The notes under the pieces were generated by a model. That model was not told the DNA's origin and did not search any database. It saw only the letters and a program-made list of their open reading frames with translations. Shown here piece after piece: positions 1 to 6,613 of a stretch of 6,613 nt of DNA. Where the stretch lies: NCBI RefSeq assembly GCF_018375725.1, contig NZ_JAHACR010000241.1, forward strand, positions 1 through 6,613. Reading direction: 5' to 3'. The translations under genes were made by a program, and so were the position numbers. Position 1 is the first letter of the stretch. The number at the start of each line of letters is the position of its first letter. The stretch comes from Burkholderia sp. (lineage in GTDB: Bacteria; Pseudomonadota; Gammaproteobacteria; Burkholderiales; Burkholderiaceae).

Positions 1-2
1 AG

Positions 3-194
3 AAAGCAGGTGCGGGACAGCCGGAGCCGCGCGCCGAGCTGGCGGACGCCGACAAGCTCGACGCCGAGCGTTGGCGTAAGTGCAAGACCATGCGGAAAGC
101 TTGGTGGCTCGAAGCAATGGACGAGGCAGGGGAGAAGGGCGGCCGAAGCCTAGACGAAGCCATCGACGCCGCCCGCTCTGGAGCAAGCCGATGA
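3..194 (+). CDS. 3' end of an unrecognised phage/island protein (partial)
   Basis: An open frame enters from the window edge and ends at TGA 192-194, giving 63 residues of a C-terminal part. The product is hydrophilic and charged, with a Trp-rich stretch (KTMRKAWWLEAMDEAGEKGG) followed by a short helix-like end (SLDEAIDAARSGASR). I do not recognise a named domain; the style resembles small hypothetical proteins of Burkholderia prophages. The strongest support for coding is the junction: its stop overlaps the ATG of the next gene as ATGA (191-194), the usual sign of translational coupling within an operon, and the Shine-Dalgarno of that gene (GGAG, 180-183) lies inside this frame. The true start and full length are outside the window. 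No function is assigned. Confidence 0.6.
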   Translation, partial: KAGAGQPEPRAELADADKLDAERWRKCKTMRKAWWLEAMDEAGEKGGRSLDEAIDAARSGASR

Positions 195-403
195 CCGACG
201 ATACCAAAGCCATCCTGAAGGTTGTCGAGACGTATATTGCGCGGCATCCCCGGCCACCACAGGTCAATCAGAAGCAGGCGGCCGAAATGCTTGGCGTCAG
301 CGCACGCACGGTGCACAACATGATCAAGGCCGGCACGCTGCGCCTGAACCGATGCGGAATGATTCCGATCGAGCAGATCGATGCAGTCCTGCAACCGGCT
401 TAA
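191..403 (+). CDS. excisionase-like helix-turn-helix DNA-binding protein
   Basis: This encodes a 70-residue protein from ATG 191. An in-frame start at 80 exists, but 191 is preferred: it has GGAG at 180-183 with 7-nt spacing, it forms an ATGA overlap with the upstream gene, and the residues before it are an Arg-rich shadow of that gene. Residues about 25-67 form a compact HTH of the MerR/excisionase (HTH_17) type: QAAEMLGVSARTVHNMIKAG is the helix-turn-helix, followed by the short wing (LRLNRCGMIPIEQIDAVL) in which such proteins read the minor groove. It converges on the recombinase gene and their stop codons overlap (TTAA, 400-403). In that position an excision-directing factor (Xis) or a small element regulator is likely. 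Family membership is fairly sure from the pattern; the Xis role is inferred from context. Confidence 0.75.
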   Translation: MTDDTKAILKVVETYIARHPRPPQVNQKQAAEMLGVSARTVHNMIKAGTLRLNRCGMIPIEQIDAVLQPA

Positions 404-1413
404 ATGCGCGCGGCGATGTCTTCTGCCGACTCGCGGTAATAGACCTCGCTGAGCATGCGCAAATCGGTATGCCCGCTGATCTTCGAGAGCGTGAGGACGT
501 CGACGCGGCGCGCGAGCCGTGTCAACGCCTCCGCTCGGCTGTCATGGAAATGCAGTCCCGTGATCTTCAGCCGATTTTTCGTCCTTCGAAAAAGCGCGTC
601 GAGCGAGCCCGAGTCGATCGTGAAAAATCGGTCGCGGTCGGCCAGCGGCGCAAGCAACCGTGCCGTCTGCCGCGTGAACGGGATCGAGCGAGGTTTCCCT
701 GTCAGACGCTGCATCTTGTGCTCAACGCTCGCGACGCGCTTCTGAAGGTCGCAATTCGCCTTCCCGAGCTGGAGAATTTCCCCTGCGCGCATCGCAGAGC
801 GGAGCGCCACCAGAAACGCCAGCGCCACTTCCTGGCTCTTCGTCTCCGGCGCGCGCCCGCTAACGTATCCAAGCGCCCGGCAGATGGGGCGCACTTCGCC
901 CCACGGATCGATGCGGCGATCGCGCGGCGCACCCTCCTGCGGAATCTTGAATCCCGTAAATGGATTGTGCGTCAGCCAGTGCCACTCGTCGCGAGCGGTG
1001 TAGAACACATTTCGAATCAGATTGATGTCGCGGACCACGGATCCCGGCTTGACCTTCTTGAGACGCGCATCGCGCCACTCGACGAGTTGCGGTGTCTTGA
1101 ACTCGGCCAGCTTCAGCGCGGCCAGATGGGGGAAATCCTTCTCGAATGCCTTGAGGCGAAGCGCCTCGGAGCGCGCGCCGGCCTTCTTGTCCGAAACCTT
1201 CTCGATGTATTCCCGAAACATCTCTCCGACGGTATGCAGCTCGCCTGGGTCACGCCCCTTCTGGGCGCGGATCTCGGTTTCCCTGTTTGCGGCCCACGCC
1301 TTCGCCTCCCGCTGAGTGCGGAATGTCTGCGAATCGCGCGCGTCGCCGATCTTGATCTGGGCTCGCCAGCCATCCTTGTACGGGGTGATTGAAGCCACCG
1401 TGGGGCCTCGCAT
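400..1413 (-). CDS. tyrosine recombinase / site-specific integrase
   Basis: This 337-residue phage-type integrase should catalyse integration and excision of the element at the adjacent tRNA-Leu gene. Residues 1-55 look like an Arm-type DNA-binding start (ITPYKDGWRAQIKIG, then the TFRTQREAKAWAA helix); about 60-150 is the SAM-like core-binding domain; about 170-337 is the catalytic domain. Visible catalytic residues are R209 (SAMRAGEILQL), probable beta-hairpin K240 (LTGKPRSIP), H290 and R293 (HDSR), H315 (SGHTDLRM) and the nucleophile Y325, or less likely Y326 (EVYYRES). The set is complete, so the enzyme looks intact. The start is uncertain: ATG 1413 has no clear Shine-Dalgarno, while GTG at codon 6 (1398) has GAGG about 7 nt upstream and gives the common MASIT-type beginning. 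The gene points away from the tRNA and overlaps the HTH gene's stop by 3 bases. Confidence 0.93.
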   Translation of the reverse strand: MRGPTVASITPYKDGWRAQIKIGDARDSQTFRTQREAKAWAANRETEIRAQKGRDPGELHTVGEMFREYIEKVSDKKAGARSEALRLKAFEKDFPHLAALKLAEFKTPQLVEWRDARLKKVKPGSVVRDINLIRNVFYTARDEWHWLTHNPFTGFKIPQEGAPRDRRIDPWGEVRPICRALGYVSGRAPETKSQEVALAFLVALRSAMRAGEILQLGKANCDLQKRVASVEHKMQRLTGKPRSIPFTRQTARLLAPLADRDRFFTIDSGSLDALFRRTKNRLKITGLHFHDSRAEALTRLARRVDVLTLSKISGHTDLRMLSEVYYRESAEDIAARI

Positions 1414-1433
1414 GGGGCTGTTATGGGGCCGCC

Positions 1434-1462
1434 AGTGTACAAAGATCCGTTTTGGTCGGCAA
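1434..1462 (-). promoter_or_regulatory. candidate integrase promoter
   Basis: On the minus strand TTGCCG (1457-1462, 4 of 6 to TTGACA) and TACACT (1434-1439, 4 of 6 to TATAAT) are separated by exactly 17 bases. The predicted start near 1427 leaves about 13 nt before ATG 1413 or about 28 nt before GTG 1398. The match is moderate and found by eye; readthrough from the tRNA-Leu gene is an alternative source of transcript. Confidence 0.4.
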
Positions 1463-1541
1463 ATCGCAGAATGGGGGCAATCCGCTAAGCCATTGTTTTC
1501 TTGTATTTTCCGTGCCTAGTGGATTTAATCGGAAGTATCCG

Positions 1542-1593
1542 TGGTGCCGGGGACCGGACTCGAACCGGCAAGCCAATCAAGGCGGCGGATTTT
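1542..1593 (-). other. probable element/chromosome junction (attachment site) in tRNA-Leu 3' exon
   Basis: The integrase lies 128 bp from the 3' end of the tRNA gene, with its upstream end facing the tRNA. This is the classic arrangement for an element inserted at a tRNA 3' end, with the crossover within the anticodon or T arm and the 3' end restored by element DNA. The symmetrical T-arm segment 1553-1569 (stem, loop GTTCGAGT-like, stem) is a typical core. The 52-bp 3' exon is the only intact part of the tRNA touching the element, so the core should lie here. The second copy of the repeat is outside the window, so its exact limits cannot be set. Confidence 0.5.
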
Positions 1594-1859
1594 CATCACA
1601 CTGCTTCTTTCAAAGCCGGCGCCGCATGACGCGACGCCGTTCGTGCGCTGGACTATGCCTTCGCCGTCGCGCCCGAGCCGATCCCGCTTGCCCGTGCGCC
1701 TTAGGCGCCCCCCGTCTAGTCTCTACACCTTCCACGCGCGCGCCGCATTCGGTGCGCTGCGAGGCTTGGCTCGGCGTTGCCTCGATGCATGGCATCAGGG
1801 GTTTCACCGAATTTGAAGGGTTCTGCACCGGCCGTTTCCGGCCGGGCACTCAATTATTT
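1594..1859 (-). ncRNA. group I self-splicing intron (IC3-like) in the tRNA-Leu(UAA) anticodon
   Basis: The 266-nt intron sits between U34 and A35. P1: exon CUU (1862-1860) plus intron AA pairs with UUGAG (1853-1849), placing a U.G wobble (1860.1851) at the 5' splice site, with an AUAA loop. P2: CCGGCCG (1845-1839) and CGGCCGG (1834-1828) capped by GAAA. P4: UCGGUG (1810-1805) with CGCCGA (1776-1771), flanked by A-rich joiners GAAACC and GGCAAC. P5 is capped by a UGAUGC/GCAUCG helix. P7, the guanosine site: GACUA (1721-1717) with UAGUC (1655-1651). P8: CGCC (1707-1704) with GGCG (1665-1662). A GCUUU-GAAA-GAAGC hairpin (1616-1603) precedes the 3' end, and the last base is G (1594). Core strings such as GGUGUAGAGACUAGACGG and GAAGGCAUAGUCCAG match my memory of the Azoarcus tRNA-Ile intron. 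I could not settle P3. There is no endonuclease gene. Confidence 0.93.
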
Positions 1860-1907
1860 AAGTCCGCTATGTCTACCAATTTCATCACCCCGGCAAGGGC
1901 GGACGGG

Positions 1908-1913
1908 ATTCTA
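1908..1913 (-). promoter_or_regulatory. candidate -10 box for tRNA-Leu
   Basis: TAGAAT (5 of 6 to TATAAT) lies on the minus strand 13 bp upstream of the mature tRNA 5' end, so the primary transcript would have a leader of about 6-8 nt. The discriminator after it is GC-rich (CCCGTCC), as in stringently controlled stable-RNA promoters. No convincing -35 is visible at 16-18 bp; the nearest hexamer is GCTAAC. The rest of the 82-bp gap up to the exporter gene holds only a weak ACCGT/ACGGT hairpin without a T-tract. Confidence 0.4.
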
Positions 1914-1976
1914 CCACTGGTCACGCCTGCGTTAGCGACCGATTTCACCGTCACGGGCAACGGTCAGCGGAACGCG

Positions 1977-2993
1977 CTATTCATTCGCGGGCGCCACGAC
2001 GGACGGCTGCCCGCTCGTCCTGCCGTCCTGTCCGGCTTGCCCGGCGGCCACGCCGGTACGCGGCATGCCCTTTCGCGCCGGATCGAACAGAAACGACAAC
2101 ACGACGCTGCCAAGAATCGCGACGGTTGCCATCACGGTCGCCATCGTCACGGGTTCGCCGAGCAGCACGGCGCCCAGCGCAACCGCGACAATCGGATTCA
2201 CATACATGCAGCTGCTCGAAATGATCGGACTCGTATGACGGATCAGGTAACCGTATGCGACGTAGGCTGCCATCGTGCAGAACACCATCAGATAGACGGA
2301 CGCGAGCACCGGCAGCACGGCCAGCTGCCCGATGCGCTCGCCGAGCAGCCAGGCGGCCAACGTCGACATCAGGCCGCCCAGCCCGATCTGCAACGAGGTG
2401 GACAGGAACAGGTCGGACGGCAGCTTGAGCCGCGTCGCAAGATGTGCGCCGCCGGCCCAGAACAATGCGCCGGCCAGCACGGTGATCGTGCCGAGCGCCG
2501 AATTCTCGGCGCTGGATCCGCCGGCGTTCAGCACGACGATGCCGACCATGCCGAGCGCGACCGCCGCCCATTCGCCCTTCGTCACCGGACGGCCGGCGAC
2601 GGCCGCGATCACGGTCGCGAACAGCGGCACGGTGGCGACCATCACGGCGGCCGAGCCGCTGCTGACGGTGCGCATCCCGAGCGCGATCATTCCTGACGAC
2701 AGCGCGACGAGCATCGTGCCGACGATGGCCGAATTGCGTATTTCGACGAGCGACGGCCAGGCCGGCCGCCTGCGCAGTGCAAAGATGAACAGGCCGATCC
2801 CGCCCAGCAGGTTCCGCAATCCGGACAGCGTGAGCGGCGGAAACGCCTGCAACGCGACGTGCAGCGCGAGATAGGTCGATCCCCAGACGATATAGATGAA
2901 GACGAGCGCCAGTGCGACCCGGCCGCCGCGGCTTTGCGGGAGGCGCAACGGGTGGCGTGCGAAGAAGTCGAGGAGTCGGTCGAGCGGCGTCAT
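1977..2993 (-). CDS. yedA: YedA-like drug/metabolite exporter (EamA family)
   Basis: This is a 338-residue inner-membrane transporter of the drug/metabolite transporter superfamily, built from two EamA repeats (about 27-156 and 167-303) with ten predicted hydrophobic helices. Diagnostic segments are VFIYIVWGSTYLAL in helix 1, FPPLTLSGLRNLLGGIGLF in helix 2, the TVPLFATVIAA motif closing repeat 1, and YVNPIVAVALGAVLLGEP (about 264-281) in repeat 2. These line up by memory with E. coli YedA, which is about 30 residues shorter. The extra length is a hydrophilic N-terminal leader (about 25 residues) and a Gly/Gln-rich C-terminal tail (about 35), probably both cytoplasmic. The substrate is unknown; the family exports amino acids, amines or drugs. 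Start ATG 2991-2993 has only a weak Shine-Dalgarno. The gene appears monocistronic, shielded upstream by the terminator at 3156-3184. Confidence 0.88.
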   Translation of the reverse strand: MTPLDRLLDFFARHPLRLPQSRGGRVALALVFIYIVWGSTYLALHVALQAFPPLTLSGLRNLLGGIGLFIFALRRRPAWPSLVEIRNSAIVGTMLVALSSGMIALGMRTVSSGSAAVMVATVPLFATVIAAVAGRPVTKGEWAAVALGMVGIVVLNAGGSSAENSALGTITVLAGALFWAGGAHLATRLKLPSDLFLSTSLQIGLGGLMSTLAAWLLGERIGQLAVLPVLASVYLMVFCTMAAYVAYGYLIRHTSPIISSSCMYVNPIVAVALGAVLLGEPVTMATVMATVAILGSVVLSFLFDPARKGMPRTGVAAGQAGQDGRTSGQPSVVAPANE

Positions 2994-3309
2994 CGTTCAG
3001 GCCGCCCGCCTGTCGCGTCGCGTGCGCCGCCGGCAGGCGCGGGGAATACCGGCAAACGGCCCGCTCAGGGCCGGACGGGCGGGCGAAAACGTGCGGAACG
3101 ACATGACAGTGCGAACGGCGACGAAGTAGGCCGGAGCGACCGGCGGCGGGCGGACAAAAAAACGCGCAACCGCTCGGGCTGCGCATGCTCGGCATTATGG
3201 CATCAAGGATTCGAAAGGAACGCCGTGTGCCGGCTGAAAGGTTGTCGAATGACGTTTCGGCGCGACAGTTTTGCAAAGCGAGGCCGCCTGCGCCCCGCGC
3301 GCACTGTGC
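2994..3309. other. intergenic region between exporter and small secreted protein gene
   Basis: This 316-bp GC-rich stretch lies between two minus-strand genes. It holds the intrinsic terminator at 3156-3184 and must also contain the exporter's promoter (2994-3155), but I see no convincing -35/-10 pair there. The plus-strand open frames crossing it are biased shadows without a plausible ribosome site. Confidence 0.6.
3156..3184 (-). terminator. intrinsic terminator
   Basis: On the minus strand GCGCAGCC (3184-3177) pairs with GGTTGCGC (3171-3164) in an 8-bp stem with one G.U, around the loop CGAGC. It is followed by one G and seven T (3162-3156). This is a textbook terminator, about 125 nt downstream of the small secreted-protein gene and upstream of the exporter gene, so it separates the two transcription units. 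Confidence 0.88.
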
Positions 3310-3600
3310 TCAGTACAGCAACCAGTCCTTCTCGTTCCAAGGTTTCTGGCCTTTCATCGGCTTGCTGCTCAGCGAATCCGACGCGGTCGCGCCTTTCTTC
3401 ATGTCCTGCTTGGCCATGCCGCCCTTCTTCGTCCCGCTGTCCCTCGACATTGCGTCGTGACCAGCCGGATCCTTCGGCGTTTGCGCCTGGCCTTTCGACA
3501 TCGACGATGCGTTTCCGGACATCGCATCGTTCTGCGCATACGCGCTGGCAACCGCCAAGGCGAAACCGGCGAGGCAAGCGGCGATCAGAGTGTGCTTCAT
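3310..3600 (-). CDS. small secreted Met/Lys/Asp-rich protein (pentapeptide MXKDX-like)
   Basis: This 96-residue protein starts at ATG 3598-3600, chosen because a strong Shine-Dalgarno AAGGAG stands 7 nt upstream and a clean signal peptide begins there. Residues 1-22 are a Sec signal (MKHTLIAACLAGFALAVASA, then YA) with probable cleavage before QND. The mature part is hydrophilic and of low complexity, rich in Met, Lys, Ser, Gly and Asp, with loosely repeated units: DAMSG, SSMSKG, DAMSRD, GMAKQD, DMKKG. It ends in WNEKDWLLY. This resembles the 'pentapeptide MXKDX repeat' proteins of Burkholderia and relatives, though its repeats are degenerate. It should be periplasmic or secreted. The function is unknown; Met-rich repeats in related proteins suggest a link to metals or oxidative stress, which is only inference here. 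A terminator follows at 3156-3184. Confidence 0.85.
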   Translation of the reverse strand: MKHTLIAACLAGFALAVASAYAQNDAMSGNASSMSKGQAQTPKDPAGHDAMSRDSGTKKGGMAKQDMKKGATASDSLSSKPMKGQKPWNEKDWLLY

Positions 3601-3628
3601 GACGGCGCTCCTTCTTGGGAGGGTGACA

Positions 3629-3670
3629 GGATTCGAACAATCCGCAACGGCTGCACGATAAATCGCAGCC
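3629..3670. repeat. two small hairpins in the leader of the MXKDX-like gene
   Basis: GGATT/AATCC (3629-3633 and 3639-3643) and GGCTGC/GCAGCC (3649-3654 and 3665-3670) form two adjacent stem-loops between the gene start at 3600 and a TAGAAT hexamer (3683-3688, minus strand) that could be its -10. They may be leader RNA structure or an operator. No -35 is clear, and no known regulatory family is recognised. Confidence 0.35.
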
Positions 3671-3829
3671 GCATTACCTAACATTCTAGGTTTCGCTGCA
3701 TACGATCGCGGCCACAATCTCAGGCCCCGCCACCCGGATTTCATGCCGTCCAGTTCGTCCGGCAAACCGCCTTGCGCACGCCCGGCGCCGGCACCGCCGC
3801 CCTGCACGCCGCCGCCGATCTGTCCCCGG

Positions 3830-3858
3830 TTGAAACCGCCGCGAACCCGGTGTATCTT
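3830..3858 (+). promoter_or_regulatory. thiC promoter
   Basis: TTGAAA (3830-3835, 5 of 6 to TTGACA) and TATCTT (3853-3858, 4 of 6 to TATAAT) are spaced by exactly 17 bp. The predicted start at about 3865 falls a few bases before the first helix of the TPP aptamer (3870), the expected position for a riboswitch promoter. The upstream stretch 3690-3829 shows no gene and no other convincing signal. Confidence 0.7.
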
Positions 3859-3869
3859 GTGCGCTTGCT

Positions 3870-3968
<99 letters not shown>

Positions 3969-3969
3969 C

Positions 3970-4104
3970 CGGGCTTCGTCTCCCTCCCTCCGATGAAACC
4001 CGCCGCCGTACAACTCTCATCTCCTGCTTAGCGAGCGCCCCACATTTGCTTTGCACGGGATTCGAGCCGACGCATCAGCGCCGGTCCGGATCGACACAGG
4101 AGAT
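3970..4104 (+). promoter_or_regulatory. thiC leader expression platform with anti-Shine-Dalgarno
   Basis: ATCTCCTG (4019-4026) is perfectly complementary over 8 bases to CAGGAGAT (4097-4104), which contains the thiC Shine-Dalgarno AGGAG (4098-4102, 5 nt before ATG 4108). The same segment, CCTGC (4023-4027), can instead pair with GCAGG (3957-3961) in the conserved 3' part of the aptamer. These pairings exclude each other, which suggests that TPP binding frees the anti-SD to block translation. A hairpin (3970-4002, CGGG.TTCGTC/GATGAA.CCCG, loop of Cs and Ts) lies between. No hairpin with a T-tract is present, so control by transcription termination is less likely. Confidence 0.6.
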
Positions 4105-4107
4105 CGC

Positions 4108-6039
<1,932 letters not shown>

Positions 6040-6063
6040 GCGCCGGATCGCTCCGCGACGCAC

Positions 6064-6087
6064 GAAGCCCGCTTGCGAGCGGGCTTC
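6064..6087 (+). terminator. hairpin downstream of thiC, probable terminator
   Basis: GAAGCCCGCT (6064-6073) and AGCGGGCTTC (6078-6087) form a perfect 10-bp stem with loop TGCG, 25 bp after the thiC stop. Position and stability fit a terminator, but no T-tract follows, so it may act with Rho or as a 3'-end stabiliser. Confidence 0.6.
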
Positions 6088-6098
6088 GGATGACTGAC

Positions 6099-6128
6099 GA
6101 ACCCCATGTTTTTCGGAACATGGGGTTC
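6099..6128. repeat. second perfect hairpin downstream of thiC
   Basis: GAACCCCATGTT (6099-6110) and AACATGGGGTTC (6117-6128) pair over 12 bp; the six-base top TTTCGG can add a T.G pair to leave a TTCG tetraloop. It lies 11 bp beyond the first hairpin and also lacks a T-tract. It may be a back-up terminator or an mRNA 3'-end structure. The remaining gap to 6321 holds a 12-bp palindrome (CCGGCATGCCGG, 6240-6251) and a T-run (6260-6265), but no clear promoter pair for the next gene. Confidence 0.55.
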
Positions 6129-6321
6129 TGTCGTTTGGGCGGACGCAATATCCGTGTTCCCGGGCCTGTCGCCTGCCCCGCAGGCCGCGAAACAACTCAT
6201 TACGAAAGCGCGAATACCTTAACAAGTCCTTACAGCAGCCCGGCATGCCGGCGCGTACATTTTTTGGTGCGCGGTTCCCATTGGACGCGCGCATTCGTTC
6301 ACAACAGCAAGGACAACGATC

Positions 6322-6534
6322 ATGAACTCGATTCGGCGTATTGGGGTATGCGCACTGCTCGCCGCGACGATGGCCAGCCTGTCGGCGTGCGACACGATGA
6401 CGGCCCGTCAGCGTAATACGGCGATCGGTGCGGGCGTCGGCGGCGTCGCCGGCGCGGCGATCGGCGGCAACGCGCTGTCGACGCTCGGCGGCGCGGCCGT
6501 CGGCGGCATCATCGGCAACCAGGTCGGCAAGTGA
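6322..6534 (+). CDS. osmB: OsmB-like glycine-zipper lipoprotein
   Basis: This 70-residue lipoprotein has AAGGA at 6309-6313, 8 nt before ATG 6322. Residues 1-22 are a signal peptide with RR near the start and the lipobox LSAC, giving a lipidated C23. After a short polar linker (DTMTARQRN) comes a glycine-zipper domain of two short hydrophobic helices, TAIGAGVGGVAGAAIGG and TLGGAAVGGIIGNQVGK. By memory the E. coli osmotically inducible lipoprotein OsmB is 72 residues and nearly the same at RNTAIGAG and at the C-terminal LGGAAVGG-IG-QVGK, so family assignment is firm, though osmotic regulation is not shown here. The residue after the lipid cysteine is Asp, which in enterobacteria favours retention in the inner membrane. 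Gly-zipper lipoproteins associate with the envelope; the exact role is unknown. Confidence 0.88.
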   Translation: MNSIRRIGVCALLAATMASLSACDTMTARQRNTAIGAGVGGVAGAAIGGNALSTLGGAAVGGIIGNQVGK

Positions 6535-6538
6535 CGCC

Positions 6539-6562
6539 GCCGCGTCCCGCGCGGGACGCGGC
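6539..6562 (+). terminator. hairpin downstream of the osmB-like gene
   Basis: GCCGCGTCCC (6539-6548) and GGGACGCGGC (6553-6562) form a perfect 10-bp stem around GCGC, starting 5 bp after the stop codon. There is no T-tract, but the position fits a terminator. Beyond it, 6563-6613 holds nothing that can be assigned. Confidence 0.6.
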
Positions 6563-6613
6563 CTGACCGCCGGACGGCGCCCGAAATGATCCGTTACCGT
6601 TTTGCCCAGCGTT

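Larger units (their letters stand above)
1542..1894 (-). tRNA. tRNA-Leu(UAA), split by a group I intron
   Basis: Exon 1 is 1894-1860 and exon 2 is 1593-1542 on the minus strand. Joined, they give an 87-nt tRNA. The acceptor GCCGGGG (1894-1888) pairs fully with CCCCGGC (1552-1546), followed by discriminator A and encoded CCA (1544-1542). The D arm is ATG/CAT around a loop with GGTAGA. The anticodon stem GCGGA pairs with TCCGC (1589-1585) around loop CUUAAAA, so the anticodon is UAA. A 15-nt variable arm with a GCC/GGC stem is typical of class II leucine tRNAs. The T stem-loop (1569-1553) carries TTCGAGT. Neither half folds alone as a tRNA, and both complete each other exactly, so the split gene is real and looks functional after splicing. 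It decodes UUA and, by wobble, UUG. Downstream (below 1542) lies the integrated element. Confidence 0.95.

Noticed and set aside
1530..1541. Inverted repeat CGGA-AGTA-TCCG just after the tRNA 3' end, considered as tRNA terminator
   Set aside because: The stem is only 4 bp and no T-run follows on the minus strand.
1594..1859. Homing endonuclease gene inside the intron
   Set aside because: The intron is only 266 nt, all in structured core and hairpins; frames crossing it are not endonuclease-like.
1389..2696. Long plus-strand open frame (435 codons) running over the tRNA, intron and exporter gene
   Set aside because: It crosses the split tRNA and is antisense to the exporter; its composition is Arg/His/Gly-rich as in high-GC shadow frames, with no domain and no ribosome site.
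3628..3645. Sequence like a tRNA T-arm (GGATTCGAACAATCC)
   Set aside because: No matching acceptor, D or anticodon arm and no CCA nearby; it is explained better as a small hairpin in a leader.
6586..6613. Possible start of another plus-strand gene (MIRYRFAQR...) at the window end
   Set aside because: Only nine codons are visible, there is no clear Shine-Dalgarno, and a minus-strand gene end is equally possible.

Overview
The window is high-GC DNA that looks like a Burkholderia chromosome, most likely from the B. cepacia complex. That assignment is from memory of protein families and gene style (ThiC of 643 residues with a TPP-riboswitch leader, a YedA-type exporter, an MXKDX-like secreted peptide, an OsmB-like lipoprotein); no search was run. 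A mobile-element end on the left (about 1-1541) meets core chromosome on the right (1542-6613).

Left part. A partial phage-type gene (3-194) overlaps by ATGA the start of a 70-residue excisionase-like helix-turn-helix protein (191-403). This meets tail-to-tail, with overlapping stop codons, a tyrosine recombinase on the minus strand (400-1413). The recombinase lies next to the 3' end of a minus-strand tRNA gene, the usual layout of an island or prophage integrated into a tRNA. The far end of the element is outside the window.

The tRNA gene is the most notable object. It is a tRNA-Leu(UAA) whose anticodon is split after its first base by a 266-nt group I intron. Exons are 1860-1894 and 1542-1593 and the intron is 1594-1859, all minus strand. 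The intron has a U.G pair at the 5' splice site, recognisable P2, P4, P7 and P8 elements and a terminal G. The spliced tRNA is a complete 87-nt class II molecule with encoded CCA. The integrated element therefore ends at the 3' exon of a self-splicing tRNA gene.

Right part. On the minus strand come a ten-helix EamA exporter (yedA-like, 1977-2993), a strong intrinsic terminator (3156-3184) and a small secreted Met/Lys/Asp-rich protein (3310-3600). On the plus strand a good sigma-70-type promoter (3830-3858) is followed at once by a TPP riboswitch (3870-3968). A leader with an 8-bp anti-Shine-Dalgarno then precedes thiC (4108-6039), which makes the pyrimidine of thiamine; the arrangement implies feedback control by TPP at translation. 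Two strong hairpins lie downstream of thiC, then a glycine-zipper lipoprotein like OsmB (6322-6534) and another perfect hairpin. The last 50 bases hold nothing I can assign.
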